In this document: positions 35,970 through 44,158 of the stretch, in pieces | Layout: each line of letters begins with the position of its first letter | Position numbering within the stretch: position 1 is the first letter of the stretch | Assembly: GCF_027497995.1 (NCBI RefSeq) | Contig: NZ_JAODBT010000003.1 | Location: forward strand, 124,001-188,000 | Direction of reading: 5' to 3' | DNA length: 64,000 nucleotides | From: Stenotrophomonas sp. Iso1 | Lineage (GTDB): Bacteria > Pseudomonadota > Gammaproteobacteria > Xanthomonadales > Xanthomonadaceae | Position numbers and translations under genes: made by a program | The notes under the pieces: model-generated | The model's input: the letters and a program-made list of their open reading frames with translations, nothing else | What the model was told of the DNA's origin: nothing | The model's database searches: none

Positions 35970-38132
35970 TTACTGCCGGCGCACTGTCTGCACCACCGAC
36001 AACCTGCGCAGGCGGCGCATCACTTCCGCCAGATGATTGCGGTCACGGACCTGGATGTTGAAGCACAGCACTGCCGCGTTGAAGTCGCGGTCCAGGTAAT
36101 CCACGCGCTCGATGTTGGAATGGCTCTGCGCGATGGCTGCCGCCAACTGCGCCAGCACGCCGGTACCGTTCTCCACTTCGACCACCAGCGCGGTGTCGTA
36201 GTCACCGACCACGCTCGTGTCCCAGCCAATCGGTACCCAGCGGTCAGGTGTCTTGCGCAACTCGGCCAGATTGGGGCAATCCAGTCGATGCACCACGATG
36301 CCCTTGCCCGCGGTGTGGTAACCCATGATGTCGTCGCCGGGAATGGGCTGACAACAATTGGCGAAGCTGACCACACCGCGCTCGCTGCCGTTGATCAGGA
36401 TCTTTTCCTGCATGCGGCTGGCGTGGCCGTTGCCACCGCGCAGCTCGGCATAGGCCATCAATGCCTGTGCCGCCTGCGTTGGCATCCAGTTGCCCAGCGC
36501 CACGTCGGCCAGGAAGGCTTCCAGACGCGGGTAGCGGTGTTCGTTGAGGAACGCATCCAGACGCCCCTTCGGCAGGCGCTCGATGGAACTGTCCATCGCT
36601 TCCAGCGCGCGGTCGAGCATGCTGTGGCCCAGCTGCACGGCGTCTTCGTGTTCCAGCTGTTTGAGCTGGTGGCGGATGGCGGTACGTGCCTTGCTGCTGA
36701 CCACGAACTCCAGCCACTGCGGCTTGGGCGAAGCCGAACGCGCGGTGATGATCTCCACGCTCTGCCCGCTCACCAGACGCGTGCGCAGCGGCACCAGCTT
36801 TTTGTCCACGCGCGAAGCCACCGCGCGGTTGCCCACGTCGGTGTGCACGGCATAGGCGAAATCCAGCGCGGTGGAATTGCGCGGCAACGCCAGGATCTTG
36901 CCCTTCGGCGTGAACAGATAGACCTCGTCCGGGAACAGGTCGACCTTGACGTTGTCCAGGAATTCCAGCGACGAACCGGCAGTACGCTGCGAGTCGATCA
37001 GATCAACGATCCACGCATGCGCACGGCTCTGCGCGCTGTTGGGCGTATCGCCACCAAACTTGTAGGTCCAGTGCGCGGCCACGCCGCGTTCGGCGATCAG
37101 GTCCATTTCCTCGGTGCGGATCTGCACTTCAATCGGCGAGCCGTACGGCCCAAACAGCACCGTGTGCAGCGACTGGTAACCGTTGGCCTTGGGAATGGCG
37201 ATGAAGTCGCGGAAGCGCCCGTCCAGCGGTTTGAATGTGGCATGCACCGCGCCCAGTGCGTGGTAACAATTGGGGACGTTGCGCACGACCAGACGGAAGC
37301 CAAAGACATCCATCACCTGGTCGAAGCTTTTATTCTCCTCGTGCATCTTGGTGTAGATGCTCCAGGGCGTCTTGATCCGGCTGATCAGACGGTGCTCCAG
37401 TCCTTCCCGCGCCAGGCGCTGAGACAGTTGCACTTCCACCTGCGCCATCGACTCACGCCGCACCACCGGCTGGCTGCGGATGTGCTTTTCGATGATGGCG
37501 TGGCGCCACGGGTACAACGCGCGGAAGCCCAGGTTCTGCAACTCGGACTTGATCAGGTTCATGCCCAGGCGCTGGGCAATGGGCGCGTAGATGTCCAGCG
37601 TTTCCAGCGCGATGCGGCGCCGCGCCTCGGCACTCTGCGCACCGAGGGTGCGCATATTGTGCAAGCGGTCAGCCAGTTTGATCATGATCACGCGCAGGTC
37701 GCGCGACATCGCCAGCAACATCTTGCGGAAGCTTTCTGCGGCCGCTTCCTGACGGTCACGGAACTTGAGCTTGTCCAGCTTGGTGACACCATCCACCAGG
37801 TCGGCCACGGCCTGCCCGAACTCGCCGGCCAGCTCCTCGCCGGTCAGCGGGGTGTCCTCGATCGTGTCGTGCAGAATCGCAGCGATCAGTGCTTCCACAT
37901 CCAGGCCAAGCTCGGCCAGGATGCGCGCCACGGCGACCGGATGGGTGATGTAGGGCTCACCGGACTTGCGGGTCTGGCCCGCGTGCGCAGAGGCACCCAC
38001 TTCCCAGGCGCGACGCAGCAATGGCAGCTGCTCGGCGGGCAGGTAGCTGGCTGCGCGTTCGAGTTGGAGTACATAGTCAGGTACCGCCCCGCCCGCTGGC
38101 GTGGCTACCTGGGCGGTGGGGCCTGGGTTCAT
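35970..38132 (-). CDS. spoT: bifunctional (p)ppGpp synthetase/hydrolase (SpoT/Rel)
   Basis: A 720-residue RSH enzyme that makes and degrades the alarmone (p)ppGpp. The N-terminal HD hydrolase domain is intact (LHDTIEDTP near residue 89, LADRLHNMRTL). It is followed by a synthetase domain (RIKTPWSIYTKM, VMDVFGFRLVV, EVQIRTEEMD), a TGS domain (DEVYLFTPKGKILALP), a CC/zinc-finger-like part (SFANCCQPIPGDDIMGY) and a C-terminal ACT domain. It sits next to rpoZ and gmk, the classical neighbourhood, with a terminator between it and rpoZ. Confidence 0.97.
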   Translation of the reverse strand: MNPGPTAQVATPAGGAVPDYVLQLERAASYLPAEQLPLLRRAWEVGASAHAGQTRKSGEPYITHPVAVARILAELGLDVEALIAAILHDTIEDTPLTGEELAGEFGQAVADLVDGVTKLDKLKFRDRQEAAAESFRKMLLAMSRDLRVIMIKLADRLHNMRTLGAQSAEARRRIALETLDIYAPIAQRLGMNLIKSELQNLGFRALYPWRHAIIEKHIRSQPVVRRESMAQVEVQLSQRLAREGLEHRLISRIKTPWSIYTKMHEENKSFDQVMDVFGFRLVVRNVPNCYHALGAVHATFKPLDGRFRDFIAIPKANGYQSLHTVLFGPYGSPIEVQIRTEEMDLIAERGVAAHWTYKFGGDTPNSAQSRAHAWIVDLIDSQRTAGSSLEFLDNVKVDLFPDEVYLFTPKGKILALPRNSTALDFAYAVHTDVGNRAVASRVDKKLVPLRTRLVSGQSVEIITARSASPKPQWLEFVVSSKARTAIRHQLKQLEHEDAVQLGHSMLDRALEAMDSSIERLPKGRLDAFLNEHRYPRLEAFLADVALGNWMPTQAAQALMAYAELRGGNGHASRMQEKILINGSERGVVSFANCCQPIPGDDIMGYHTAGKGIVVHRLDCPNLAELRKTPDRWVPIGWDTSVVGDYDTALVVEVENGTGVLAQLAAAIAQSHSNIERVDYLDRDFNAAVLCFNIQVRDRNHLAEVMRRLRRLSVVQTVRRQ

Positions 38133-38180
38133 GCCGAAAGACTATGCCAGCGGGCGTACTTCGGCAAACCCTACAAAACA

Positions 38181-38207
38181 GAACAGCCCGCACAAGGCGG
38201 GCTGTTC
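38181..38207 (-). terminator. intrinsic terminator of rpoZ
   Basis: Perfect 11-bp stem (GAACAGCCCGC / GCGGGCTGTTC), 5-nt loop, followed on the minus strand by TGTTTTG. Confidence 0.82.
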
Positions 38208-38239
38208 CAGTTGTCCAGCGACACGTTTGATCTAAACGA

Positions 38240-38539
38240 TCACTCGTCGTTCTTGGACATGTCTTCGTCGGCGACCACTTCAGCGGCGGCCCATTCCAGC
38301 GCTTCGCGCTCAACGCGCTCACGCTCGGCCTTCTCGACTTCCTCGATCAAGGTGTTGTCGATCTTGCGGGCTGCGATTTCGCGCAGCGCCAACACGGTCG
38401 GCTTGTCCTCGGTTTCGCTGTTGTCGATGGTCGCCTGGACACCATTGGCCAACTGGCGGGCGCGCTTGGACGCCATCATGACCAGCTCGAAACGGTTGTT
38501 AACGACTTCCAGACAATCTTCTACGGTAATGCGGGCCAT
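38240..38539 (-). CDS. rpoZ: RNA polymerase omega subunit
   Basis: A 99-residue RNA polymerase subunit. The N-terminal signature [20 protein letters not shown] and the ASKRARQL segment are unmistakable. The start at 38539 is preceded by GGGAG; upstream open frame is ignored. The acidic C-terminal tail ([12 protein letters not shown]) is longer than in E. coli. It is downstream of gmk, the conserved gmk-rpoZ-spoT order. Confidence 0.97.
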   Translation of the reverse strand: MARITVEDCLEVVNNRFELVMMASKRARQLANGVQATIDNSETEDKPTVLALREIAARKIDNTLIEEVEKAERERVEREALEWAAAEVVADEDMSKNDE

Positions 38540-38650
38540 GCGGGCTCCCGGCGACCTATACGGCCGCTCGAACGAATGAGGGAAAGGGGACGGATTGTAG
38601 GGGTTGGGCCGGTCGGAAATCAAGTCGACGTCTGAACAGCCCCTTTCGAA

Positions 38651-39283
38651 TCAATCGCTTGCTTGGCTTTCGGGGCTCAACAACGAGGCAATCAGCTGGG
38701 CATGACGCTTTTGCTGGGGCTCTCGGCGCAGGCGGCTGGCCGCGAAAATCGCGCACATTTCACCCACAGCGGTGTCGAAATCCTCGTTGACGATGACGTA
38801 GTCAAACTCGTCGTAATGCAGCATTTCCTCTCGGGCGGCGGCCAGACGCTGAGCCATGACGGCCTCACTGTCCTGCCCGCGCTTGCGCATGCGCTCGTCC
38901 AGCGCCTGTCGCGATGGCGGCAGGATGAAGACGCTGACCGCGCCAGCCACCTTGTCGCGTACCTGCCGGGCGCCCTGCCAATCAATCTCCAGCAGTACGT
39001 CCTTGCCCGAAGCCAGCTGTGGCTCGACCGACTGCCTGGCGGTGCCCTTCCAGTCGCCATGCACCAGCGCGTGCTCGAAGAAATCACCTGCTGCGATCAT
39101 CCGCTCGAACTCGGCGGCACTGACGAAGTGGTAATGCTTGCCGTTCTCCTCGCCCGGACGCATGGCCCGCGAGGTGAAGGAGATGGACAGGGAAATATGC
39201 GGATCGCGCGCCAGCGTGGCGTTGACGATGCTGCTTTTACCAGCCCCGGACGGGGCGGCAACGATGTAAAGAGTTCCGCGCAT
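38651..39283 (-). CDS. gmk: guanylate kinase
   Basis: A 210-residue enzyme converting GMP to GDP. The P-loop APSGAGKSS (near residue 10) and the GMP-binding region (SFTSRAMRPGEENGKHYHFV) are intact, with LLEIDWQGARQVR typical. The start at 39283 (MRGTLYIVAAPSG) matches the family. It supplies the guanine nucleotide pool next to rpoZ and spoT. Confidence 0.97.
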   Translation of the reverse strand: MRGTLYIVAAPSGAGKSSIVNATLARDPHISLSISFTSRAMRPGEENGKHYHFVSAAEFERMIAAGDFFEHALVHGDWKGTARQSVEPQLASGKDVLLEIDWQGARQVRDKVAGAVSVFILPPSRQALDERMRKRGQDSEAVMAQRLAAAREEMLHYDEFDYVIVNEDFDTAVGEMCAIFAASRLRREPQQKRHAQLIASLLSPESQASD

Positions 39284-39613
39284 GGAACTGCTGGGCCACT
39301 TGAAATGGCAGCGAAGGATATCACGCAGCTGGCGGAGGCCTGTCTGGCATGCCGGCGGCACTTGAAATGTGGGGCCACTCTTTTAAGGCAGCCGCCCGCA
39401 GCGAACCATCCGTTCTCCCGCGTGCAGGGGAGGTGCTCGAAGGGCGGATGGGGGCTTTGGGAGCCAACAGCTTCCCCTCACCCCAACCCCTCTCCCGCAA
39501 GCAGGAGGGGGGCTCAAACCCCACAGGCTGGAGAGGACGCTATTCCTGCTTGAGAGAGAGAAGCTCGGCTCCTGCACGCTGGCAATCAACCCCTGCACTC
39601 GCGCAGGACGCAC
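39284..39613. other. 330-bp gene-free gap with dispersed repeat elements
   Basis: Between gmk and the yicC gene, both on the minus strand. The centre is the bipartite GC-rich repeat annotated separately; the remainder shows nothing recognisable. The gmk promoter must lie near 39284-39360. Confidence 0.65.
39410..39525. repeat. bipartite GC-rich intergenic repeat (type A + type B)
   Basis: Type A part: TTCTCCCGCGTGCAGGGGAG, then GGTGCTCGAAGGGCGGATGG. Type B part: CCCTCACCCCAACCCCTCTC, then CCGCAAGCAGGAGGGGGGCT. Both halves recur at 56.2 and 57.8 kb; type B also recurs at 28.7 and 51.7 kb. Confidence 0.82.
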
Positions 39614-40474
39614 TTACTCGATGTTCTGCACCTGCTCGCGGATCTGGTCGATCAGCACTTTCAGCTCCACCGAGGCGTTGGAGGTGCGGCTGTCCACCGA
39701 CTTGGAGCCCAGCGTATTGGATTCGCGATTGAACTCCTGCAGCAGGAAGTCCAGGCGACGGCCGACCGGCTCGCGCTGCTTGAGTACGCGGCGGATTTCA
39801 CTGATGTGGCTGTTCAAACGGTCCAGCTCTTCGTCCACATCCAGCTTCTGCAGCCACATCACCAGCTCCTGCTCGGCGCGCCCCGGGTCCACCGGGTGCG
39901 GCAGATCCGCCAGACGTGCGGCCAACTTGGCGCGCTGGCCTTCACGGATCAGCGGGATCAGCTCGTGCACGTCGGCAGCGATGCGCTCGATGCTGTCCAC
40001 GCGCTCACTGATGGCCGTGGCCAGCTTGTCGCCTTCACGCTCGCGGGACTGCACGAAGCCGTCGATCACCTCGTCCAGCAGCGCCAGCGCCTCGACCTGC
40101 AACGCCGCCCCGTCGGTGGCCTCTGTCCGCAGCACGCCGGGGTACTGCAACAACTCGGTGAACTGCACACGCATGCCTGGGAAGCGCGAGTGCAGGCGCA
40201 GGGCCAAGTCGCCCAGCTGCTCGACCAGCGCGTTGTTGACGTTCAGCGTCGTGGCCGCCTCGGGCACCCGCAGGCGCATCACCAGGTCCAGCTTGCCGCG
40301 GCTGATCCGCCCGGCCACGCGCTCGCGCAGCTGCGGCTCCAGTGCGCGCAGTTCTTCCGGCAGCCGCACCCCCACTTCAAGGAAACGGTGGTTGACCGAG
40401 CGCATCTCGCAGCCGAGGGTGCCCCAGGGCGTGACACGTTCACCGCCGGCATAGGCAGTCATGCTTCGAATCAT
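39614..40474 (-). CDS. yicC: YicC/YloC family endoribonuclease
   Basis: A 286-residue protein, the E. coli YicC length. The N-terminus [12 protein letters not shown] and the C-terminus ([37 protein letters not shown]) are the diagnostic parts. YicC is a hexameric endoribonuclease acting on small RNA/mRNA in E. coli. The start at 40474 is the family start. It is divergent from rph with 109 bp between the starts, as in many proteobacteria. Confidence 0.95.
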   Translation of the reverse strand: MIRSMTAYAGGERVTPWGTLGCEMRSVNHRFLEVGVRLPEELRALEPQLRERVAGRISRGKLDLVMRLRVPEAATTLNVNNALVEQLGDLALRLHSRFPGMRVQFTELLQYPGVLRTEATDGAALQVEALALLDEVIDGFVQSREREGDKLATAISERVDSIERIAADVHELIPLIREGQRAKLAARLADLPHPVDPGRAEQELVMWLQKLDVDEELDRLNSHISEIRRVLKQREPVGRRLDFLLQEFNRESNTLGSKSVDSRTSNASVELKVLIDQIREQVQNIE

Positions 40475-40583
40475 GTGGAATTCCGGTGCGTTGCAAAGGG
40501 CGAATGGTACCCTAGGCGCCCCCGGACGCTGGCCAATTGACCGCCCGGGCGCCCCCTGCACACCTACGCAATCCGGACTTCCC

Positions 40584-41312
40584 ATGACCTTTTCCCGTCC
40601 CAGCGGCCGCCAGGCCGATCAGCTGCGCACCGTCACCATCGAACGCGCCTTCACCCGCCATGCCGAAGGCTCGGTGCTGGTGAGCTTCGGTGATACCCGC
40701 GTGCTGTGCACCGCCAGTATCGAAAACCGCGTACCGGGTTTCCTGCGCGGCAAGGGCGAAGGCTGGGTCACCGCCGAGTACGGCATGCTGCCGCGCGCCA
40801 CCCACACCCGCTCAGACCGCGAAGCGGCGCGTGGCAAGCAGGGCGGACGCACCCTGGAAATCCAGCGCCTGATCGGCCGCACCCTGCGCGCCTGCATCGA
40901 CCGCAATGCGCTGGGTGAGCGCACCATCACCCTGGACTGCGACGTCCTGCAGGCCGATGGCGGCACCCGTACCGCCGCCATCACTGGCGCCTACGTGGCC
41001 TTGGTGGACGCGGTGAACGTGCTGCTCAAGCGCGGCGACATCAAGCGCAACCCGATCTTCGGCGCGGTCGCGGCGGTATCGGTTGGCGTGTACAAGGGCC
41101 AGCCGGTGCTGGACCTGGATTACGCCGAAGACAGCGATTGCGATACCGACATGAATGTCGTCATGAATGATGGCGGCGGTTTCATCGAGCTGCAGGGCAC
41201 CGCCGAAGGCCACGCCTTCCGTCGCGATGAACTGGACGCGCTGCTGGTGCTGGCTGAAAAAGGCATCCGCGAGCTGTTCGACGCGCAGCAGGCAGCACTG
41301 ACGCAGGCATGA
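40584..41312 (+). CDS. rph: ribonuclease PH
   Basis: A 242-residue phosphorolytic 3'-5' exoribonuclease trimming tRNA ends. [53 protein letters not shown] and [18 protein letters not shown] are all family motifs and intact. The start at 40584 (MTFSRPSGR) is chosen by homology. Its stop overlaps the next gene by 4 bp, and three genes are coupled (rph-VOC-rdgB). Confidence 0.97.
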   Translation: MTFSRPSGRQADQLRTVTIERAFTRHAEGSVLVSFGDTRVLCTASIENRVPGFLRGKGEGWVTAEYGMLPRATHTRSDREAARGKQGGRTLEIQRLIGRTLRACIDRNALGERTITLDCDVLQADGGTRTAAITGAYVALVDAVNVLLKRGDIKRNPIFGAVAAVSVGVYKGQPVLDLDYAEDSDCDTDMNVVMNDGGGFIELQGTAEGHAFRRDELDALLVLAEKGIRELFDAQQAALTQA

Positions 41313-41698
41313 GCCGACGCATCGCCCTGGTTACGCTGGTCGTCGCCGATTACGACGAGGCGATTGCCTGGTACACCGGGAAACTGGGCTTCCAGTTGTT
41401 GGAAGACATCGACCAGGGCCGCAAGCGCTGGATCGTAGTTGGCCCGACTGACAACAATGCTGCTGCGTTGTTGTTGGCACGCGCCAGCGACGAGGAGCAA
41501 CGCAGCCGTATCGGCAACCAGACCGGTGGCCGCGTGGGCTTCTTTCTGAACACCGATGACTTCTGGCGCGACCACGCCGCCATGACCGAGCGCGGCGTGG
41601 AATTTCTCGAAGCCCCGCGCGAAGAACCCTATGCCACGGTCGCCGTGTTCCGTGACCTATACGGCAATACCTGGGACTTGTTGGAGCCCAAGCAATGA
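41309..41698 (+). CDS. VOC (glyoxalase/bleomycin-resistance) superfamily protein
   Basis: A 129-residue single-domain VOC protein: [21 protein letters not shown], then [10 protein letters not shown] and the C-terminal [16 protein letters not shown]. Metal ligands are not clear by eye, so the chemistry is unknown. It overlaps rph and rdgB by 4 bp on each side and is surely co-translated; a housecleaning role with RdgB is possible but only inferred. Confidence 0.9.
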   Translation: MSRRIALVTLVVADYDEAIAWYTGKLGFQLLEDIDQGRKRWIVVGPTDNNAAALLLARASDEEQRSRIGNQTGGRVGFFLNTDDFWRDHAAMTERGVEFLEAPREEPYATVAVFRDLYGNTWDLLEPKQ

Positions 41699-42294
41699 AA
41701 CTGGTACTGGCCAGCGGCAACGCCGGCAAATTGAAGGAATTGCAGGCCATGCTCGCCGAGCTGCCGTTGCAGATCGTGCCGCAGGCTGAGCTCGGCGTCA
41801 GTGACGTGCCGGAAACCGGTTTGACGTTCGTCGAGAACGCGCTGATCAAGGCGCGTCACGCCTGTGACGTCACCGGCCTGCCCGCACTGGCCGACGACTC
41901 GGGCCTGATCGTTGACGCACTCGATGGCGCGCCCGGCCTGTACAGCGCGCGCTATGCCGGCAGCCCCACCAACGATGCTGCCAACAACACCAAATTGCTG
42001 GATGCATTGCGTGATGTGCCGACCGAGCGCCGCACTGCGCGTTTTTACGCGGTGATCGTGCTACTGCGCCATGCCAACGATCCGCAACCGCTGATCTGCG
42101 AAGGCAGCTGGGAAGGCCGCATCATCGATGAACTGCGCGGCAGCAACGGCTTCGGTTACAACCCGGTGTTTCTCGATCCGGTGCACGGCCTGACCGCCGC
42201 AGAAATGGAGCCGGTGCTGAAGAACACCCTCAGCCACCGCGCCATCGCCCTGCAACAATTCAAGCAACGGCTGGCCCAACTCAAACTCGGTTGA
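41695..42294 (+). CDS. rdgB: XTP/dITP pyrophosphatase
   Basis: A 199-residue non-canonical purine NTP pyrophosphatase (Ham1/RdgB). [19 protein letters not shown] at the start, ALADDSGLIVDALDGAPG in the active site and GSNGFGYNPVF near residue 150 are intact. It cleans dITP/XTP from the nucleotide pool. It overlaps the VOC gene by 4 bp and is followed 16 bp later by a membrane protein. Confidence 0.97.
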   Translation: MKLVLASGNAGKLKELQAMLAELPLQIVPQAELGVSDVPETGLTFVENALIKARHACDVTGLPALADDSGLIVDALDGAPGLYSARYAGSPTNDAANNTKLLDALRDVPTERRTARFYAVIVLLRHANDPQPLICEGSWEGRIIDELRGSNGFGYNPVFLDPVHGLTAAEMEPVLKNTLSHRAIALQQFKQRLAQLKLG

Positions 42295-42310
42295 CTCAGG
42301 AGATCAACGC

Positions 42311-42811
42311 ATGAAGGCACGTCACTATCGGACCCGCATGGCACTCGTGCAGTTGGTCGCCATTCTGGGCGGCATCAGCGGTGCGATCGTGGGAGGCCTG
42401 CTTGCCTATGACGGCGAACAGTCCTGGCTGGCACTCCCCCTCTGGGCACTGGGCTGTGCGCTGGCCATTTCATTGATTGCCGCCCCCATCATCTGGCAAC
42501 GCGTCGTGCTCGATGAAAGCGCTGGGCACCTGCGTTATCACAACATCGCCACCTTGCACCGCTGGCGTCAGGTGCCACTGCACGACGTACTCGAAGTCCG
42601 CCACGACAACTTCGCCGATAAACGCAAAGCCATGGTCTCTGGTCTGTATCTGCACATGCGCAACGGCACCCGGCCCGCTCGCCACCGCCTCATGGACAAC
42701 GAGATTGGCAGCTACCAAGGGCCATCGACGTTGTTCCGTGACGTCGCTGCGGCGGTGTTGCGTGTGCAGCCGCGCTCGCTCGTCGATCCAAGCCTGCTGA
42801 GCGGGCAATGA
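42311..42811 (+). CDS. hypothetical membrane protein
   Basis: A 166-residue protein I do not recognise. Two adjacent transmembrane helices are evident (LVQLVAILGGISGAIVGGLL and LPLWALGCALAISLIAAPII). A ~100-residue cytoplasmic part follows, with a PH-like pattern (VVLDESAGHLRYHNIATLHR, then WRQVPLHDVLEV). It sits between rdgB (16 bp) and hemW (4-bp overlap), so it belongs to the same transcript. Function unknown. Confidence 0.8.
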   Translation: MKARHYRTRMALVQLVAILGGISGAIVGGLLAYDGEQSWLALPLWALGCALAISLIAAPIIWQRVVLDESAGHLRYHNIATLHRWRQVPLHDVLEVRHDNFADKRKAMVSGLYLHMRNGTRPARHRLMDNEIGSYQGPSTLFRDVAAAVLRVQPRSLVDPSLLSGQ

Positions 42812-44088
42812 CGCCAGCGTCACCACGGCTTTCCACTCCTTCGTCCACCCTGCCAGCCATGCCGCACTCCCACGACCACTGCAACCACCTTCCCGGCGAA
42901 AGCTGTTCGGACGATCACGGCCACGACGCCGGCCTGCGGCTGGTGCCGCCGCCGTTGTCGCTCTACGTGCACCTGCCCTGGTGCGTGCGCAAATGTCCGT
43001 ATTGCGATTTCAACTCGCATGCCGCCAAAGGCGAGCTTCCTTTCGATGCCTACATCGACGCGCTGATCCGTGACTTGGATCAGGATCTGCCACTGGTCTG
43101 GGGGCGAGTGGTCAGCAGCGTTTTCTTCGGCGGTGGCACGCCCAGCCTGTTCCCGCCGGAAGCCATCGATCGTTTCCTTCAAGCGGCCAGCGCACGGCTG
43201 CGTTTCGCACCGAATCTGGAAGTGACGCTGGAGACCAACCCGGGCACCGCCGAGCATGGCCGCTTCGACCGTTACCGCGCAGCCGGGGTGAACCGCATCA
43301 GCTTCGGCATCCAAACCTTCAATGATGAGGCGCTCAAGCGCCTGGGTCGCATCCACGACAGTGGCGAAGCCGAGCGCGCGGTGAAGCTGGCGCAGGACGC
43401 CGGTTACAACAACTTCAACATCGACCTGATGTACGCATTGCCGCAGCAGACGTTGGCGCAAGCCGAGCACGATCTGGAGCGCGCCTTCGCACTGAACCCC
43501 ACTCACATCTCGCACTACCAGCTCACGCTGGAGCCGAACACGGTGTTCTTCGCACGGCCGCCGCAGGGCATTCCCGACGAAGACAGCGCGTGGGATATCC
43601 AGGAGCACTGCCAGGCCCTGCTTGCCCAGGCCGGTTATGGCCACTACGAAGTCAGCGCCTATGCGCGCGACGGCTACCAGTGCGCGCACAACCTCAATTA
43701 CTGGCGCTTCGGCGACTACCTCGGCATTGGTGCCGGCGCGCACGGCAAGATCAGCTCCGGCGCCGAGCAGCACGTGCTGCGCCGCTGGAAGCACAAGCAC
43801 CCGCAAACCTTCATGGATACCGCCGGCACGGCAGCGTCCATCGGAGGCGACGATGTGATCAGCGCGGACCGCCTGCCGTTCGAGTACATGCTCAACCTGC
43901 TGCGACTGCACGAAGGCTTCACCCTGCGCGATTTTGAATCCCGCACCGGTTTGCAGCGCAGCGTGCTGCAGCCAGCACTGGACACCGCAATCGCCCGTGG
44001 CTGGCTTGCAAACAGCAATGACCACTGGACACCCACCGATCTCGGCCGCCGCTTCACCAATGATGTGGTGGAATTATTCTTGGCGTGA
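42808..44088 (+). CDS. hemW: radical-SAM haem chaperone HemW
   Basis: A 426-residue radical SAM protein of the HemN/HemW family. The [4Fe-4S] motif CVRKCPYC lies at Cys 59, 63 and 66, followed by DFNSH; FFGGGTPSLF and RISFGIQTFNDEALKRLGR are typical. It is the HemW type: short, and it binds haem rather than acting as coproporphyrinogen oxidase. An unusual N-terminal extension (residues ~18-40) is rich in His, Cys and Asp (HSHDHCNHLPGESC, then DDHGHD). The start at 42808 overlaps the previous stop (ATGA); an alternative at 42859 keeps the His-rich tail. Confidence 0.94.
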   Translation: MTPASPRLSTPSSTLPAMPHSHDHCNHLPGESCSDDHGHDAGLRLVPPPLSLYVHLPWCVRKCPYCDFNSHAAKGELPFDAYIDALIRDLDQDLPLVWGRVVSSVFFGGGTPSLFPPEAIDRFLQAASARLRFAPNLEVTLETNPGTAEHGRFDRYRAAGVNRISFGIQTFNDEALKRLGRIHDSGEAERAVKLAQDAGYNNFNIDLMYALPQQTLAQAEHDLERAFALNPTHISHYQLTLEPNTVFFARPPQGIPDEDSAWDIQEHCQALLAQAGYGHYEVSAYARDGYQCAHNLNYWRFGDYLGIGAGAHGKISSGAEQHVLRRWKHKHPQTFMDTAGTAASIGGDDVISADRLPFEYMLNLLRLHEGFTLRDFESRTGLQRSVLQPALDTAIARGWLANSNDHWTPTDLGRRFTNDVVELFLA

Positions 44089-44091
44089 GCA

Positions 44092-44107
44092 CACCACCAA
44101 AGTGGTG
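44092..44107 (+). terminator. weak hairpin after hemW
   Basis: CACCAC-CAAA-GTGGTG, 3 bp after the hemW stop. It is short and has no T tract, so termination is doubtful. Confidence 0.3.
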
Positions 44108-44158
44108 ATCGCATCACAAAAATGATAGAACTCGCCCATTAAGGGGGAAGGAACCAGG

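Noticed and set aside
36033-38579. Long plus-strand frame opposite spoT
   Set aside because: Antisense shadow of a certain gene; composition is unlike a protein.
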